A stretch of 64,000 bases of DNA from Planctomycetota bacterium (GTDB lineage Bacteria; Planctomycetota; Planctomycetia; Pirellulales; Pirellulaceae): positions 39,034 through 103,033 of the forward strand of contig JAPOIJ010000001.1 in assembly GCA_029979005.1 (NCBI GenBank), given 5' to 3'. Made by a program: the position numbers and the translations under genes. Below the pieces are notes generated by a model. That model saw only the letters and a list, made by a program, of their open reading frames with translations, was not told the origin of the DNA and ran no database searches. Shown here in pieces: positions 1 through 8,915 of this stretch. Each line of letters opens with the position of its first letter. Position 1 is the stretch's first letter.

Positions 1-213
1 GCATTGGACCCATGGGTGGCAACGGATGATTTCGCTCACGTCGTCACGGGTGTATTGTTTGGTTTCCAATAGCGAATTGGAATTATAAAATCCTTTTCCG
101 AAGTTTCGATTCATCAACTGTCTTAATGTCGATCCTCCAGCTTTGGGTACATGGACATGAAGCCAGCACTGCCGAAGTCGTTCAGTAGCGGTTGAGGAAA
201 TGGCATCGGTCAT
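1..213 (-). CDS. Sulfotransferase-family protein, N-terminal part only
   Basis: The reading frame starts at an ATG on the minus strand (213) and runs off the left edge after 71 codons. Near residue 20 it reads HVHVPKAGGSTLRQL, which matches the 5'-phosphosulfate (PAPS) binding loop of sulfotransferase family 2 (H-x-PKxGGST-L). Family members transfer sulfate from PAPS to carbohydrates or other acceptors. Only the cofactor loop is visible, so the substrate cannot be inferred. No signal peptide is seen before the loop. The neighbouring serine acetyltransferase also belongs to sulfur metabolism, but the gap of about 160 bp makes an operon uncertain. Confidence 0.75.
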   Translation of the reverse strand, partial: MTDAISSTATERLRQCWLHVHVPKAGGSTLRQLMNRNFGKGFYNSNSLLETKQYTRDDVSEIIRCHPWVQC

Positions 214-377
214 TTCAGGATCCAGTGAGACAACAAGTGGGAGAGTGATTCAAAGGGTACGAATGAAGCTGATCTGAATCGTCTGCATTCGGTCGACGAC
301 AATTGTCTCACGACTCTTCTTCGCAGACAATATCAACCTGTTGAATAGTATGGCAGCGCTGTTGAGACGCGTCTTAT

Positions 378-1487
378 TTAGTTGTCTATCTGATTGCGGA
401 TCTTCAGTTTCGGCTTTTCCATGGTAACCGTTGTTGAGGGCGCGACGCTCTCGGTCAGCCAGACACTCGAACCGACGACCGAATCTCGACCGACGACTGT
501 CTTCCCCCCTAAAACCGTCGCATTCGCGTAAATAACGACGTTGTCTTCGATCGTGGGATGACGTTTCGAATCGCGTACCAGTTGCCCCATTTCGTCCTGC
601 GGGAAACTTAAGGCACCGAGCGTAACTCCCTGATAGATTTTGACGTGCTCGCCGATGATGCAGGTTTCACCAATCACAACTCCAGTTCCGTGATCAATGA
701 AGAAATGATTGCCGATGGTTGCTCCCGGGTGGATGTCGACTCCCGTTTCTCCATGAACCCACTCCGCCATCATCCTCGGGATGAAGGGAACGTTTAATTT
801 GTAAAGTTCATGGGCAAGTCGATGGACGGTAATCGCATTTAACCCGGGGTAGCAAAGAATTACTTCATCATGATTTTTGCAGGCAGGGTCACCAAGGTAG
901 GCCGCTTTCACGTCAGTTAATAATGAGGCGCGAATTTCCGGCATTTTGCGAATGTAATCTGTCGATATTTGTTGACTAAATTCCATGATATTCTCCGGCA
1001 TGGTGAGCTTGCCGGGTGAAATGCCCCCGTAATCATGCAGCGTCATGTCTTCGCATGCTTCAAAATGGCGAGCGATTGCAATGGCGACTTGCCGAGAAAT
1101 CAGTTGATGAGCTTCGTCAATTTGCGACCTTAATCCAGCGAGCACTTTTTCACTGGAGGATTCGTTTGACCGGAAGCCGGGGTAGACGATTGCTTTTAAT
1201 CGTAGAATCAGATCAACCAGAGAGTCGAATTCAGGAATGGGCGCAACGTGAGATGATTTCGGAAATACGAGCGAGCCGTGGATTTCCGCAGCAACCTTGT
1301 CAAGGGTTTGCTCAGAGTTCTGGTTGTCTGACGTCGATTGCGGTTTCATGTAATTCGAAATGAAAAAAGTTTCTGTGGAAGAACTTCGATAAGCTGCCGC
1401 GATCCTGGGAGAAGCGGCCGGCGAACTGTGTAATGTCTCTGTTACGATTCCGTGATTACTTGGGAAAGGACTTGGATTTGTATTCAT
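378..1487 (-). CDS. cysE: Serine O-acetyltransferase (CysE/EpsC type)
   Basis: Makes O-acetylserine from serine and acetyl-CoA, the first step of cysteine synthesis in the cytoplasm. The C-terminal third (about residues 248-345) is a left-handed beta-helix of hexapeptide repeats. It contains the DIHPGA segment with the catalytic-type His253, the HGTGVVIGET turn, and a second conserved His310 in KRHPTI. The helical N-terminal SAT domain spans about 85-240 and includes PGLNAITVHRLAH. The first 46 residues are Ser/Pro-rich and unlike the family, so the true start may be the ATG at 1349 (323 aa, the usual length for EpsC-type enzymes). No convincing ribosome site favours either start. Confidence 0.9.
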   Translation of the reverse strand: MNTNPSPFPSNHGIVTETLHSSPAASPRIAAAYRSSSTETFFISNYMKPQSTSDNQNSEQTLDKVAAEIHGSLVFPKSSHVAPIPEFDSLVDLILRLKAIVYPGFRSNESSSEKVLAGLRSQIDEAHQLISRQVAIAIARHFEACEDMTLHDYGGISPGKLTMPENIMEFSQQISTDYIRKMPEIRASLLTDVKAAYLGDPACKNHDEVILCYPGLNAITVHRLAHELYKLNVPFIPRMMAEWVHGETGVDIHPGATIGNHFFIDHGTGVVIGETCIIGEHVKIYQGVTLGALSFPQDEMGQLVRDSKRHPTIEDNVVIYANATVLGGKTVVGRDSVVGSSVWLTESVAPSTTVTMEKPKLKIRNQIDN

Positions 1488-1764
1488 TGGAATCTAGGTT
1501 CGCAGGATTAGTTTAACGACTGAGGACTACTTTCAAACACAAGTCCTTAGTTAAAATTCCGTTTAATCGCCATTGGAAATCTATCGTCACTGTGGTCTCT
1601 GGGATTTGGCTCGATTCGTTAACAACTCCCTGAAACTCGATAAATCGGTGTGTTTTATTGTAATTTGCGACTAACGCTCGAAATTCTTCCCATTGCTTTG
1701 AGCCGAACTTTCGGCGGTCAACAAAGCGATAGCGGATTCTTGCTGGCTAATCTAGGTAGTGAAA

Positions 1765-1770
1765 TATAAT
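1765..1770 (+). promoter_or_regulatory. Possible -10 element (TATAAT)
   Basis: An exact TATAAT lies 16 nt before the ATG of the permease gene. A TTGCTG at 1740-1745 could be the -35 but the spacing is 19 bp. If used, the leader would be only about 10 nt long. Confidence 0.3.
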
Positions 1771-1786
1771 CCGCTAAGATGAAGAA

Positions 1787-3028
1787 ATGTTAGTAGATTG
1801 TTGGGCAATTTGGGCGAGACTGGCTCCTTGGCTTCTTTTGGGAATGTTAGTTTCTGGGCTCATGGGAGTTCTGCTTCCCAGTGATTGGATTCGTAAGCGT
1901 TTTCAAGGGTATTCGGGGGTCTTCCGAGCGGTCTTGCTTGGCGTTCCTCTGCCGCTTTGCTCATGTGGTGTTATTCCGGCTGGCATTGGTTTGCGGCAGC
2001 AAGGAGCTAGCAAAGGGGCTGCACTTGGTTTTCTTATCAGCACGCCTCAGACGGGAGTCGACTCGGTTTTAATAAGCGTTTCTTTTTTTGGTTGGCCATT
2101 TGCGATCGTGAAGATGCTGGCTGCTGCGGTGACTGGTTGGGCTGGTGGCTGTCTATTAGAGCTTGTGGAGCCTCGTGTTCCGGTCTCGCCTACAACGGCG
2201 GATAAAGCGGGGGATCTTCCCCGTGTTTCTGCCGATCGCAAACCTAAACCGCCGAGTTGGGTGGAGCGGTTCATCGAATCAAGTGTCGAAATTCTTCGGT
2301 CGATCTGGGGGTGGCTTGTGGTCGGCGTGTTGGTTTCTGCTTTGATCAACCAATACCTTCCTGTGGTTTGGTTGGAAAACCTTGAGTCTATGGGATGGCT
2401 TCCTTCGATTTTGGTCGTGTTGCTGGTATCGATTCCGTTGTACGTTTGTGCAACTGCGTCCGTTCCAATCGCTGCGGCATTGGTCTCGAGCGGTCTCTCT
2501 CCGGCGGCAGCGTTGGTATTCTTGATGGCGGGACCGGCGACCAATGTTTCAACGATTGGGGTGATTTATGGTCGATTTGGAGCGAGATCTCTCGCCGTTT
2601 ATTTGGTTACAATTCTCGTTGGCAGTATCGGGGTCGCGTGGCTGTTCGATGGATTCTTGTTATCCGATACTGATCAGGAAGTTATCGCGAAACATCACGT
2701 TTTATCGGTTTTGGAGTCAGCTAGCGGGGTTGTGCTCTTGTTGTTGGTCGTCAAATTTGTCGCGACTGACCTGCGTCGATTCTTCACCAAGAATCGACTT
2801 GTTGAAGGGGGAGGCGAGGCAATAATTTTAGCTGTCTCGGGAATGACGTGTGGCAATTGTATCAATCGGGTCGAGACCGCACTGCAGCAGGTAGATGGAG
2901 TGCAGAGCGTTTTAGTAGATTTAAAATCGGAAACGGCAACCATTTGGGGGGATCCGGAAGCGAGTGAGCTAATTGATTGTGTTCAGCGGATGGGGTTTCA
3001 AGCAACGAATCGACTTCAAGGGAAGTGA
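1787..3028 (+). CDS. SO_0444-type Cu/Zn efflux permease with C-terminal HMA domain
   Basis: This is an inner-membrane permease of the DUF318/ArsP-like family, subgroup SO_0444, thought to export Cu or Zn. It has about eight to ten hydrophobic helices in two repeated halves. The signature motif LCSCGVIPAG (about residue 63) is followed by GASKGAALGFLISTPQTG. The second half contains PLYVCATASVPIAAAL and MAGPATNVSTIGV. Residues 344-413 form a heavy-metal-associated domain with MTCGNC at 353-358, which binds a soft metal ion through two cysteines. A charged linker (about 125-160) separates the halves. The slyX-like gene follows after 6 bp, so the two are probably cotranscribed. Confidence 0.88.
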   Translation: MLVDCWAIWARLAPWLLLGMLVSGLMGVLLPSDWIRKRFQGYSGVFRAVLLGVPLPLCSCGVIPAGIGLRQQGASKGAALGFLISTPQTGVDSVLISVSFFGWPFAIVKMLAAAVTGWAGGCLLELVEPRVPVSPTTADKAGDLPRVSADRKPKPPSWVERFIESSVEILRSIWGWLVVGVLVSALINQYLPVVWLENLESMGWLPSILVVLLVSIPLYVCATASVPIAAALVSSGLSPAAALVFLMAGPATNVSTIGVIYGRFGARSLAVYLVTILVGSIGVAWLFDGFLLSDTDQEVIAKHHVLSVLESASGVVLLLLVVKFVATDLRRFFTKNRLVEGGGEAIILAVSGMTCGNCINRVETALQQVDGVQSVLVDLKSETATIWGDPEASELIDCVQRMGFQATNRLQGK

Positions 3029-3034
3029 AATAGA

Positions 3035-3256
3035 ATGGACCAGAGTGAGAGGGATAGGAAACGCATTACGGAATTGGAGAGTTCCATGATGCACTTGCAA
3101 AATGATTACGAATCGCTGAATGAAGTTGTGCTGGAGAATGTTCATCGACTCGAAAAAATGAGGCTAATAATTGAGCGGCTGGAGAGTCGTCTGCAGGCTA
3201 ATTCAGAAGCCGAGCCGGAGCGGAAGGCGGAGGATGAAGTGCCCCCTCATTATTGA
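3035..3256 (+). CDS. slyX: SlyX family protein
   Basis: A 73-residue, highly charged coiled-coil protein. It matches SlyX in length, in the internal pattern of a helical segment around LNEVVLENVHRLEKM, and in the characteristic terminal PPHY. SlyX is a small cytoplasmic protein of unknown biochemical role. It starts 6 bp after the metal-efflux permease stop, so both probably share a transcript; a role in metal handling is only suggested by this context. Confidence 0.8.
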   Translation: MDQSERDRKRITELESSMMHLQNDYESLNEVVLENVHRLEKMRLIIERLESRLQANSEAEPERKAEDEVPPHY

Positions 3257-3283
3257 TACCTTTGAGTGAGCGTTTATGTGATT

Positions 3284-3321
3284 CCAATTATTTTTGATTG
3301 ATCCAATTATTATTGATTGAT
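3284..3321 (+). repeat. Tandem 19-bp direct repeat
   Basis: Two adjacent 19-bp units (3284-3302 and 3303-3321) of the form CCAATTATTnTTGATTGAT differ at one base. They lie in the AT-rich gap between slyX and the RimK-type gene. They could be a protein-binding site or a replication-slippage product. Confidence 0.7.
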
Positions 3322-3486
3322 AAAACGATTTGAGTTTTCCATTCAAGAATTGGCCTTTTGGCAGACGAACAGGTTATAGGAAATTAAGGACTTGATTGAT
3401 ATTTGGACAAAGCCAAAAGTTTTTAAGTTGCCTGATTTTCTAGCCTGTTTCTGTTGAAATTTCGAATTTTCTGGACGCTCCCTCGA

Positions 3487-4701
3487 ATGAAGCTCGCGAT
3501 AATCTCACGCCAGCCAGATTGTTACAGCACGCGACGGCTGGTTGAAGCAGCGAAGACAAGAACGCACGACGTTGAGGTTCTCGATACGCTTAAGTTTTCA
3601 ATTGATTTAGCTGAATGTAATCCTCAGTTGTTTTATCAATCGAAGTGCTTGAGCGAATTCGATGCGATCATTCCTAGGATTGCTGCTTCGATCACTCGAT
3701 TTGGAACGGCGGTGGTCAGGCAGTTCGAACAAATGGATGTTTTTTCTGCTAACAGTTCTCATGGAATTGCCAATTCGAGAGATAAATTAAGAGCGTTGCA
3801 GATTTTAAGCCGGCATCAAATTGGCATGCCGCAAACGACCTTTGTAAAGAATCGCACGGATGTGCTGCCTGCTATCGAGCGAATCGGCGGAGCGCCGGTA
3901 GTTATAAAGCTCCTGGAGGGCACACAAGGGGTGGGAGTAATTCTTGCGGAAACTGAAAAGGTTGCCGAGGCAATTATCGAAACGATGCAGAGCACTCGGC
4001 AAAACGTTCTGGTTCAAAAATTTGTCTCTGAAAGCCGGGGTCAAGATATCCGTGCGTTCGTGGTCGGAGATCGAGTGGTTGCCGCAATGCGTCGAATTGC
4101 GATGGGAAGTGAATTTCGCAGTAATGTTCATCGGGGAGGAAGAACTGAGGCTGTCGAGCTGACGCCCGATCAAGAAAGGACTGCGGTTCGAGCGGCTCAA
4201 ATCATGGGTTTGCGGGTGGCCGGTGTGGATATGCTGGAGTCATTCTGCGGTCCCCAAATCATGGAGGTAAATTCATCACCGGGTTTGGAAGGAATCGAGC
4301 GTTGTACGCAGCTCGACATCGCCGGGGCAATCATCGACTATTTGGCTGCTCATGTCGACTTTCCTGAAATCGATATCCGGCAACGGTTGACTGTCAGCCA
4401 GGGATATGGTGTTACGGAGATCCATGTTCCGGACGGCTCAGAGTTCGTTGGGAAAACCATTGATGAATCGGGTTTGTTGGAGCAGGACATAAACGTGTTG
4501 ACGCTTTACCGCGGCACAACCGTGATTCCGAATCCTCGGTTGAAGCGTCGACTAGAGGCGGGAGACCGGATGTTATGTTTTGGGAAACTGGAATCGATGC
4601 GATCGATGATTCCCGCCAAGACACAACATCAACGCCGGCCAACGATTCAGGAATTGGCCAGCGATGCGGAAAGGAATTATTCTCGCCGGTTCGCTGCCTG
4701 A
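3487..4701 (+). CDS. rimK: RimK-type ATP-grasp ligase with C-terminal RCK_C-like domain
   Basis: Residues 1-295 follow E. coli RimK closely: the N-terminal MKLAIISRQ, IIPRIAASIT (61-70), the ATP-grasp glycine loop GAPVVIKLLEGTQGVGV (135-151), and the metal-binding end MEVNSSPGLEGIE (259-271). RimK adds glutamates to the C-terminus of ribosomal protein S6. Residues 300-376 are an extra domain resembling the TrkA-C/RCK_C ligand-binding fold, with the pattern EIHVPDGSEFVGKTI, NVLTLYRG and LEAGDRMLCFG. E. coli RimK has no such domain. The frame continues upstream to a TTG at 3454, but alignment with RimK favours the ATG at 3487. The substrate could differ from S6. Confidence 0.88.
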   Translation: MKLAIISRQPDCYSTRRLVEAAKTRTHDVEVLDTLKFSIDLAECNPQLFYQSKCLSEFDAIIPRIAASITRFGTAVVRQFEQMDVFSANSSHGIANSRDKLRALQILSRHQIGMPQTTFVKNRTDVLPAIERIGGAPVVIKLLEGTQGVGVILAETEKVAEAIIETMQSTRQNVLVQKFVSESRGQDIRAFVVGDRVVAAMRRIAMGSEFRSNVHRGGRTEAVELTPDQERTAVRAAQIMGLRVAGVDMLESFCGPQIMEVNSSPGLEGIERCTQLDIAGAIIDYLAAHVDFPEIDIRQRLTVSQGYGVTEIHVPDGSEFVGKTIDESGLLEQDINVLTLYRGTTVIPNPRLKRRLEAGDRMLCFGKLESMRSMIPAKTQHQRRPTIQELASDAERNYSRRFAA

Positions 4702-4731
4702 TGAACGGCCGGTGGAAAAAGGAGGAGACGG

Positions 4732-5655
4732 TTACGATTCTACTGAGTCCAGCCAGTTCCATTGGTCCTGCGTGGTTCCATCAAATAAGCCGAAAAAGGC
4801 GTTCTGAATTGCTTCTGTGATTGGTCCACGAGAGCCGCAACCAATTTCCATGCGGTCGACGCTTCTTACTGGCGTGACTTCGGCGGCAGTTCCGGTGAGG
4901 AAAATTTCATCAGCAACGTAGAGGAGTTCCCGTGGAATTTCTTGCTCGATTACTTCAAAGCCGACATGTCGGGCCAGTGTAATAACGGCGTCGCGAGTGA
5001 TTCCATCGAGAATCGCTGCGGAAAGCGGGGGCGTGAAGATCTTACCCTCTCGTACGATGAAAATATTCTCAGCGGATCCTTCGCTAACCGTGCCTCGCGC
5101 GGTTACCGAGATTCCTTCCGCAAAACCATTTCTTCTCGCTTCACCGCCAATGAGTTGCGCGTTGAGATAATGTCCTCCTGCTTTTGATAGAACAGGCAGT
5201 GCCGCACTGGTGGTTCTAGCCCACGAAGAAACGCAAACATCGATTCCGTTCTTTAGTCCTTCTTCGCCAAGGTAGGTGCCAAATTCCATTGCCGCAATGA
5301 TGACGTCCGTCGGGACATCTTCGTTGGGAACCACACCAAGAGATCCTGCCCCGAGAAATGCAAGCGGACGAATGTAAGCCGCCTCAAGTTCGTTTTTAGT
5401 AATGGAATCCCGACATGCCTGTTCGATTTCAGAAATGGAGAATGAGACCGGGTAACGATAGAGCTTCGCTGAATTAAAAAACCGTTTGATGTGAGCGTCC
5501 AGCCGAAAAATAGATCTTCCCATCGGGGTCGCATAACAACGAATTCCCTCGAACACACTCGAGCCATAATGGAGTGCGTGTGACATGACATGAACGGTAG
5601 CGTTTTCCCATGGAATCATTTCGCCATTCATCCAAATGTACTTGCTGTGCTTCAT
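4732..5655 (-). CDS. ilvE: Branched-chain amino acid aminotransferase
   Basis: Class IV PLP-dependent transaminase that interconverts Val, Leu and Ile with their 2-oxo acids using glutamate. The start MKHSKYIWMNGEMIPW is typical of IlvE. The PLP-binding lysine is Lys158 in LSKAGGHYLNAQ. EGSAENIF (192-199) and LDGITR (216-221) are the conserved cofactor-phosphate segments. At 307 aa it has the usual length. The frame extends to 5697, but the added residues do not resemble the family, so the ATG at 5655 is chosen. It converges with the rimK-type gene, 30 bp apart. Confidence 0.95.
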   Translation of the reverse strand: MKHSKYIWMNGEMIPWENATVHVMSHALHYGSSVFEGIRCYATPMGRSIFRLDAHIKRFFNSAKLYRYPVSFSISEIEQACRDSITKNELEAAYIRPLAFLGAGSLGVVPNEDVPTDVIIAAMEFGTYLGEEGLKNGIDVCVSSWARTTSAALPVLSKAGGHYLNAQLIGGEARRNGFAEGISVTARGTVSEGSAENIFIVREGKIFTPPLSAAILDGITRDAVITLARHVGFEVIEQEIPRELLYVADEIFLTGTAAEVTPVRSVDRMEIGCGSRGPITEAIQNAFFGLFDGTTQDQWNWLDSVES

Positions 5656-5955
5656 CGTTTTTTCCAAGGTTGCATGAGTTTCTCCAAATTGTCGCAATTC
5701 CAGTCAAACGACACAAGTTTCACTTTCGAAAATTCTTGCCGGGAGTAGGTTGAACCACGATGTGGATTTGAGCGTGGGATGCAAGTTTCCAGTTTTGGAT
5801 CGATTATTTGGTGACGGTGTTGTTCGCCTTGCTGCTGTTGCTAAAGTCCGAATTTCTTTATCATGGTGCTAAAGCAAACGTTTGCGTTGCGGTCTGTTAA
5901 TTACAACTTCTTTAAGATCATTAACCCATTGGTAGGAACTACTGTGAGCTTGGGA
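5656..5955. other. Intergenic region between divergent ilvE and MOSC genes
   Basis: About 300 bp that must hold the promoters of both divergent genes. I see no convincing consensus promoter, hairpin or further coding sequence. Confidence 0.5.
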
Positions 5956-6441
5956 ATGAAACAGTTGCTGGCGACAATGCCACAGGTGGGAAGAGTGGAG
6001 TGGATTGGTGTTCGGCCCGGGCGTCGCGAGTCTGTAAACGTGCTGCAATCAGTAACTGTAAGCATGGAGGGCCTCGTTGGAGACCGTTACCGCGGGAAGG
6101 CCGGGGGCCCAAGAATGGTGACGCTGATTCAGGACGAGCACATTGCGACTGTTGCGAGTATTTTGAAGCTGAAGGCGATTGATCCAGGGTTGTTAAGACG
6201 AAACTTCGTCGTTTCGGGTATCAATTTGCAAGCGTTGAAAAAGCGGCGAGTTCTGATCGGTGAAGTAATTCTTGAAGTGACGGGGAATTGTCCTCCTTGC
6301 AGTCGCATGGAAGAGAATCTTGGCTGTGGGGGGTACAATGCAATGCGCGGTCACGGTGGAATCACGGCAACCGTTATTCAGGGAGGCAGAATTTGTTGTG
6401 GTGACTCGGTCCAGTGCTTAGCTGAAGCGACCGAGGCATAG
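5956..6441 (+). CDS. MOSC domain-containing protein
   Basis: A stand-alone MOSC (molybdenum cofactor sulfurase C-terminal) domain of about 160 residues, of the YiiM-like type. Characteristic segments are the opening GRVEWIGVRPGRRE, GLVGDRY, MVTLIQDEHI, RRNFVVSGINL and the Cys-bearing GNCPPCSRME. Such proteins bind molybdenum cofactor and act in sulfur transfer or N-hydroxylated compound reduction; this one's substrate is unknown. The frame is open from 5863, but the first 31 residues do not resemble the family, so the ATG at 5956 is used; 5977 is another option. It converges with msrB, with only 5 bp between the stops. Confidence 0.85.
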   Translation: MKQLLATMPQVGRVEWIGVRPGRRESVNVLQSVTVSMEGLVGDRYRGKAGGPRMVTLIQDEHIATVASILKLKAIDPGLLRRNFVVSGINLQALKKRRVLIGEVILEVTGNCPPCSRMEENLGCGGYNAMRGHGGITATVIQGGRICCGDSVQCLAEATEA

Positions 6442-6446
6442 GCAAC

Positions 6447-7040
6447 TTATTTTGCTTTTACAATCATCGCCGGCGGCTCGGTGCCCTCTGGGAAAAATTT
6501 CAAGGAGACGGAGTTAACGCAGTGCCGAATGTTCTTTTCAGTTTTCTGTTCCCCTTCGAACACGTGCCCAAGATGCCCATCGCAATTTTGACATAAAATC
6601 TCGACACGATAACCGTCGGCGTCTATTTCTCTTCGAACGGCTCCCGGTATCTCATCGTCGAAACTTGGCCAGCCACAGTGGGCCTCAAATTTGTCATCAG
6701 ACCGGTAGAGCTTGGCATTGCACTGGCGGCAGGTGTACACGCCTGACGCTGTTGTGCTGTTGTATTCTCCCGTGTTGGGGCGTTCCGTTCCTTTGTCAAG
6801 AATCACACTGGCTTCGAAAGCAGTTAGCTTGTTGTACTCAGCGGGCATTTCGTTTTTCTTCTCTTTCTCGACAGCCTCTGTTTCAGGAGTCGTTGTAGGA
6901 GGGTTCGAGGTAACCGGATTCGTATTCAAATTTGCGGTACCAATTTCTTCCTTTGGGGTCGGTTGATTTGTCAAATAAAAGACCAGTCCAACGAGAAGAA
7001 AAATGAGCAATCCGGCTCCGATGATTTTATTTTGGTTCAT
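6447..7040 (-). CDS. msrB: Membrane-anchored peptide-methionine (R)-S-oxide reductase
   Basis: Reduces the R form of methionine sulfoxide in oxidised proteins. An N-terminal transmembrane anchor (about 6-24) and a Thr/Pro-rich linker (25-65) precede the MsrB domain (70-195), placing the enzyme outside the inner membrane. The zinc site is complete: Cys104, Cys107, Cys150, Cys153. The catalytic Cys174 lies in RHCVNSVSL, and HCGWPSF (121-127) is also present. The first bases overlap the end of the DUF1499 gene (ATGA), so translation is probably coupled and the two proteins may work together at the envelope. Confidence 0.93.
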   Translation of the reverse strand: MNQNKIIGAGLLIFLLVGLVFYLTNQPTPKEEIGTANLNTNPVTSNPPTTTPETEAVEKEKKNEMPAEYNKLTAFEASVILDKGTERPNTGEYNSTTASGVYTCRQCNAKLYRSDDKFEAHCGWPSFDDEIPGAVRREIDADGYRVEILCQNCDGHLGHVFEGEQKTEKNIRHCVNSVSLKFFPEGTEPPAMIVKAK

Positions 7041-7552
7041 GGTTTTAAACTCTCGGCTAACTGGTTCATTCGCTTACGGTTTACTCCGAGATCTGAGTGA
7101 CCGACTCTTGAGGCTGAGCGAAATTGGATGACTGACGAATTATCATCAACGAAGAACTCCACGTCGTCAATAAACCGGAAGATTAGCGATTTGAATTCGT
7201 AATGCAAATAGTATTCCGTCTCACTGATTAGCTTCGCTCGTGGGTAATTTAGTTTTACAACTTCTTTAATCTTGGAAATTGCTTCGGACGGGGAACCACG
7301 AAATGCAACCGGTTTCATTTTTTTCGCAGGGTCATCAGCCTGAGTTGATACACAGTTTGGTGTATCTGGACACGCTGCGAGTTTTCCGGCGGTGACACCT
7401 AGGTTGTCGGGTTGTTTGGAAGTCATGCTAATGCCAAGTAGACCTATTGAAGACAAGACTAACACGGTGACTAGGTTCCGGCCAATTTTTGAAAGTGAAA
7501 AGCGGGCACGCTTGTTTATCTCGGTCGGAGGCTTGTCGTTAGTTGAGTTCAT
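7037..7552 (-). CDS. DUF1499 domain-containing membrane protein
   Basis: A 171-residue protein with an N-terminal membrane segment (about 25-43) followed by a DUF1499 domain. Family features seen are [15 protein letters not shown] near residue 55, the central [21 protein letters not shown], and the end [17 protein letters not shown]. The function of DUF1499 is unknown. It is the upstream member of a two-gene unit with msrB (4-bp overlap), which suggests a role in the same envelope compartment, possibly under oxidative stress. That role is inferred from context only. Confidence 0.85.
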   Translation of the reverse strand: MNSTNDKPPTEINKRARFSLSKIGRNLVTVLVLSSIGLLGISMTSKQPDNLGVTAGKLAACPDTPNCVSTQADDPAKKMKPVAFRGSPSEAISKIKEVVKLNYPRAKLISETEYYLHYEFKSLIFRFIDDVEFFVDDNSSVIQFRSASRVGHSDLGVNRKRMNQLAESLKP

Positions 7553-7637
7553 CTCGAGGCTGTTCGGGGGTGATTAAGACCATTATTTACGGTTCGCCAA
7601 ATTTACGGTTCGCCAAAGCGTCACTTTATCGGACCGG

Positions 7638-8084
7638 CTATTGAAAGCAACTTAAAAGAAAGATTGCCAATGACAAGATGACAAGAAGGAAAAGTAAGGT
7701 CGGAACCAGATTGCCATTTTGCCCTTTTTCACAAATTAAGAAATCAGATGAAATTAAATTGAGTTTTTCTTGTTGCTCAGCGGGATTCTTAAAAAGCCAA
7801 ATCTGGGTTTTCATACTTTGCGTTCGGATTCGCTCGTCATCTAACGCAACGCCAAATACTTGTTGCCAATCGCGCTCATTCTCCGTGCATTGTTCTTGGT
7901 TGTTTTCGTCGAACGGACGGTATTTGACCCTTGCGCAAAATCTAAAAACCTGAACCCATCCTGGTCTCTGAATGGCGTGGAGTTCCAGTTCTTCAAATTT
8001 GGCGGTCTTTCCAACAAACCCGTTTTGATTCAACCAAGCTCGAACATCGGCTTCAGTGGATCGATTGGAAATAGTTAGTGGCAT
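7638..8084 (-). CDS. Hypothetical tail-anchored protein
   Basis: I do not recognise a family. The 148-residue product has a soluble, charged N-terminal part (1-120) and a single hydrophobic helix at the very end (about 127-146, with VPTLLFLLVILSLAIFLLS), so it is predicted to be anchored by its C-terminus facing the cytoplasm. Two cysteines (in RFCARV and EQCTEN) do not form a known motif. The start ATG at 8084 gives a natural N-terminus. It is transcribed separately from the DUF1499-msrB pair, about 85 bp upstream of it. Confidence 0.6.
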   Translation of the reverse strand: MPLTISNRSTEADVRAWLNQNGFVGKTAKFEELELHAIQRPGWVQVFRFCARVKYRPFDENNQEQCTENERDWQQVFGVALDDERIRTQSMKTQIWLFKNPAEQQEKLNLISSDFLICEKGQNGNLVPTLLFLLVILSLAIFLLSCFQ

Positions 8085-8335
8085 TTATTTTTAGCTTAGT
8101 TGTTTCTGAAAAGCGTTCTGGCGTGGCAAGTCAATCAGCAAGATTTATCGCGAGGTGCCACGCTTAATTTGACCTTAGGTCTGTTGGGCGTAAACGAGCG
8201 AACTCACCGCGTGTCCGTATTGACTAGACCGTTGTATCAATTGCGAATTCACCACCGTTTCGATGTGAAGTTGCCTTTACAAAAAACGGTTGAACGCTTC
8301 AAATTGCGAGTAGGAGATTAGACGCGCAGGGAGCA

Positions 8336-8812
8336 ATGGGTGGATTTATGATTGACGTCAGTTTATCAGTTGCGTTAATTCGCAAAACATACAACGAAAA
8401 GCTAAGGTGGCTTGCACGGTTAGATCCGACCACGAAGCAGCTGAATTTTATTATCGGTGAGAGACTCGAGGATGAGTCATTCCGTGAGACGACAATACGC
8501 GAAGTGGCGTGGGCTCTTTGGCTGGATCGAAAACGCGATTTCCTTGTTTCTAACATGGCTCAAATGAATCTGGAGTTTGTCGATCGGGTTCCAGGGCATT
8601 TCCAAAAGAGTCGAGTCGCCGTCTCGTTTTTTAACGTGGAAGTGTACCGTAAAGACGTTATTTCAAAAATCGAACGTCAGGGAGACAATTTTTGGGTGAC
8701 GTCTGATGAAATTTGCAATGGAATCAGCCAGTGCGGTCGTCGATTTGATCCTATCGTTCCCTATTTGATCAACCGTTCGAGTGTGATTCAGTATTGGGAA
8801 TCTTCCCAGTAA
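8336..8812 (+). CDS. Hypothetical protein
   Basis: A 158-residue soluble protein with no recognised domain. A GGGAG sequence 4-5 nt before the ATG at 8336 supports the gene and its start. The sequence alternates charged and hydrophobic residues with mixed alpha/beta character; notable segments are RETTIREVAWALWLDRKR and VEVYRKDVISKI. There is no signal peptide or membrane helix. It stands alone between a divergent tail-anchored protein and the convergent AI-2E-type permease. Confidence 0.55.
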   Translation: MGGFMIDVSLSVALIRKTYNEKLRWLARLDPTTKQLNFIIGERLEDESFRETTIREVAWALWLDRKRDFLVSNMAQMNLEFVDRVPGHFQKSRVAVSFFNVEVYRKDVISKIERQGDNFWVTSDEICNGISQCGRRFDPIVPYLINRSSVIQYWESSQ

Positions 8813-8915
8813 CAACTCTCCTGACGGGGAGTTTGCAGGCTGATTTCTCAGCCCCTTTGAAGTATGGTTTTCAATCGGTTGTGATAAAGCGAATTTCTTA
8901 GACAACGACCACTGA

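Noticed and set aside
8100-8321. Open frame of 73 codons on the + strand before the hypothetical gene at 8336
   Set aside because: TTG start, no ribosome site, no recognisable features. Its codon pattern looks random.
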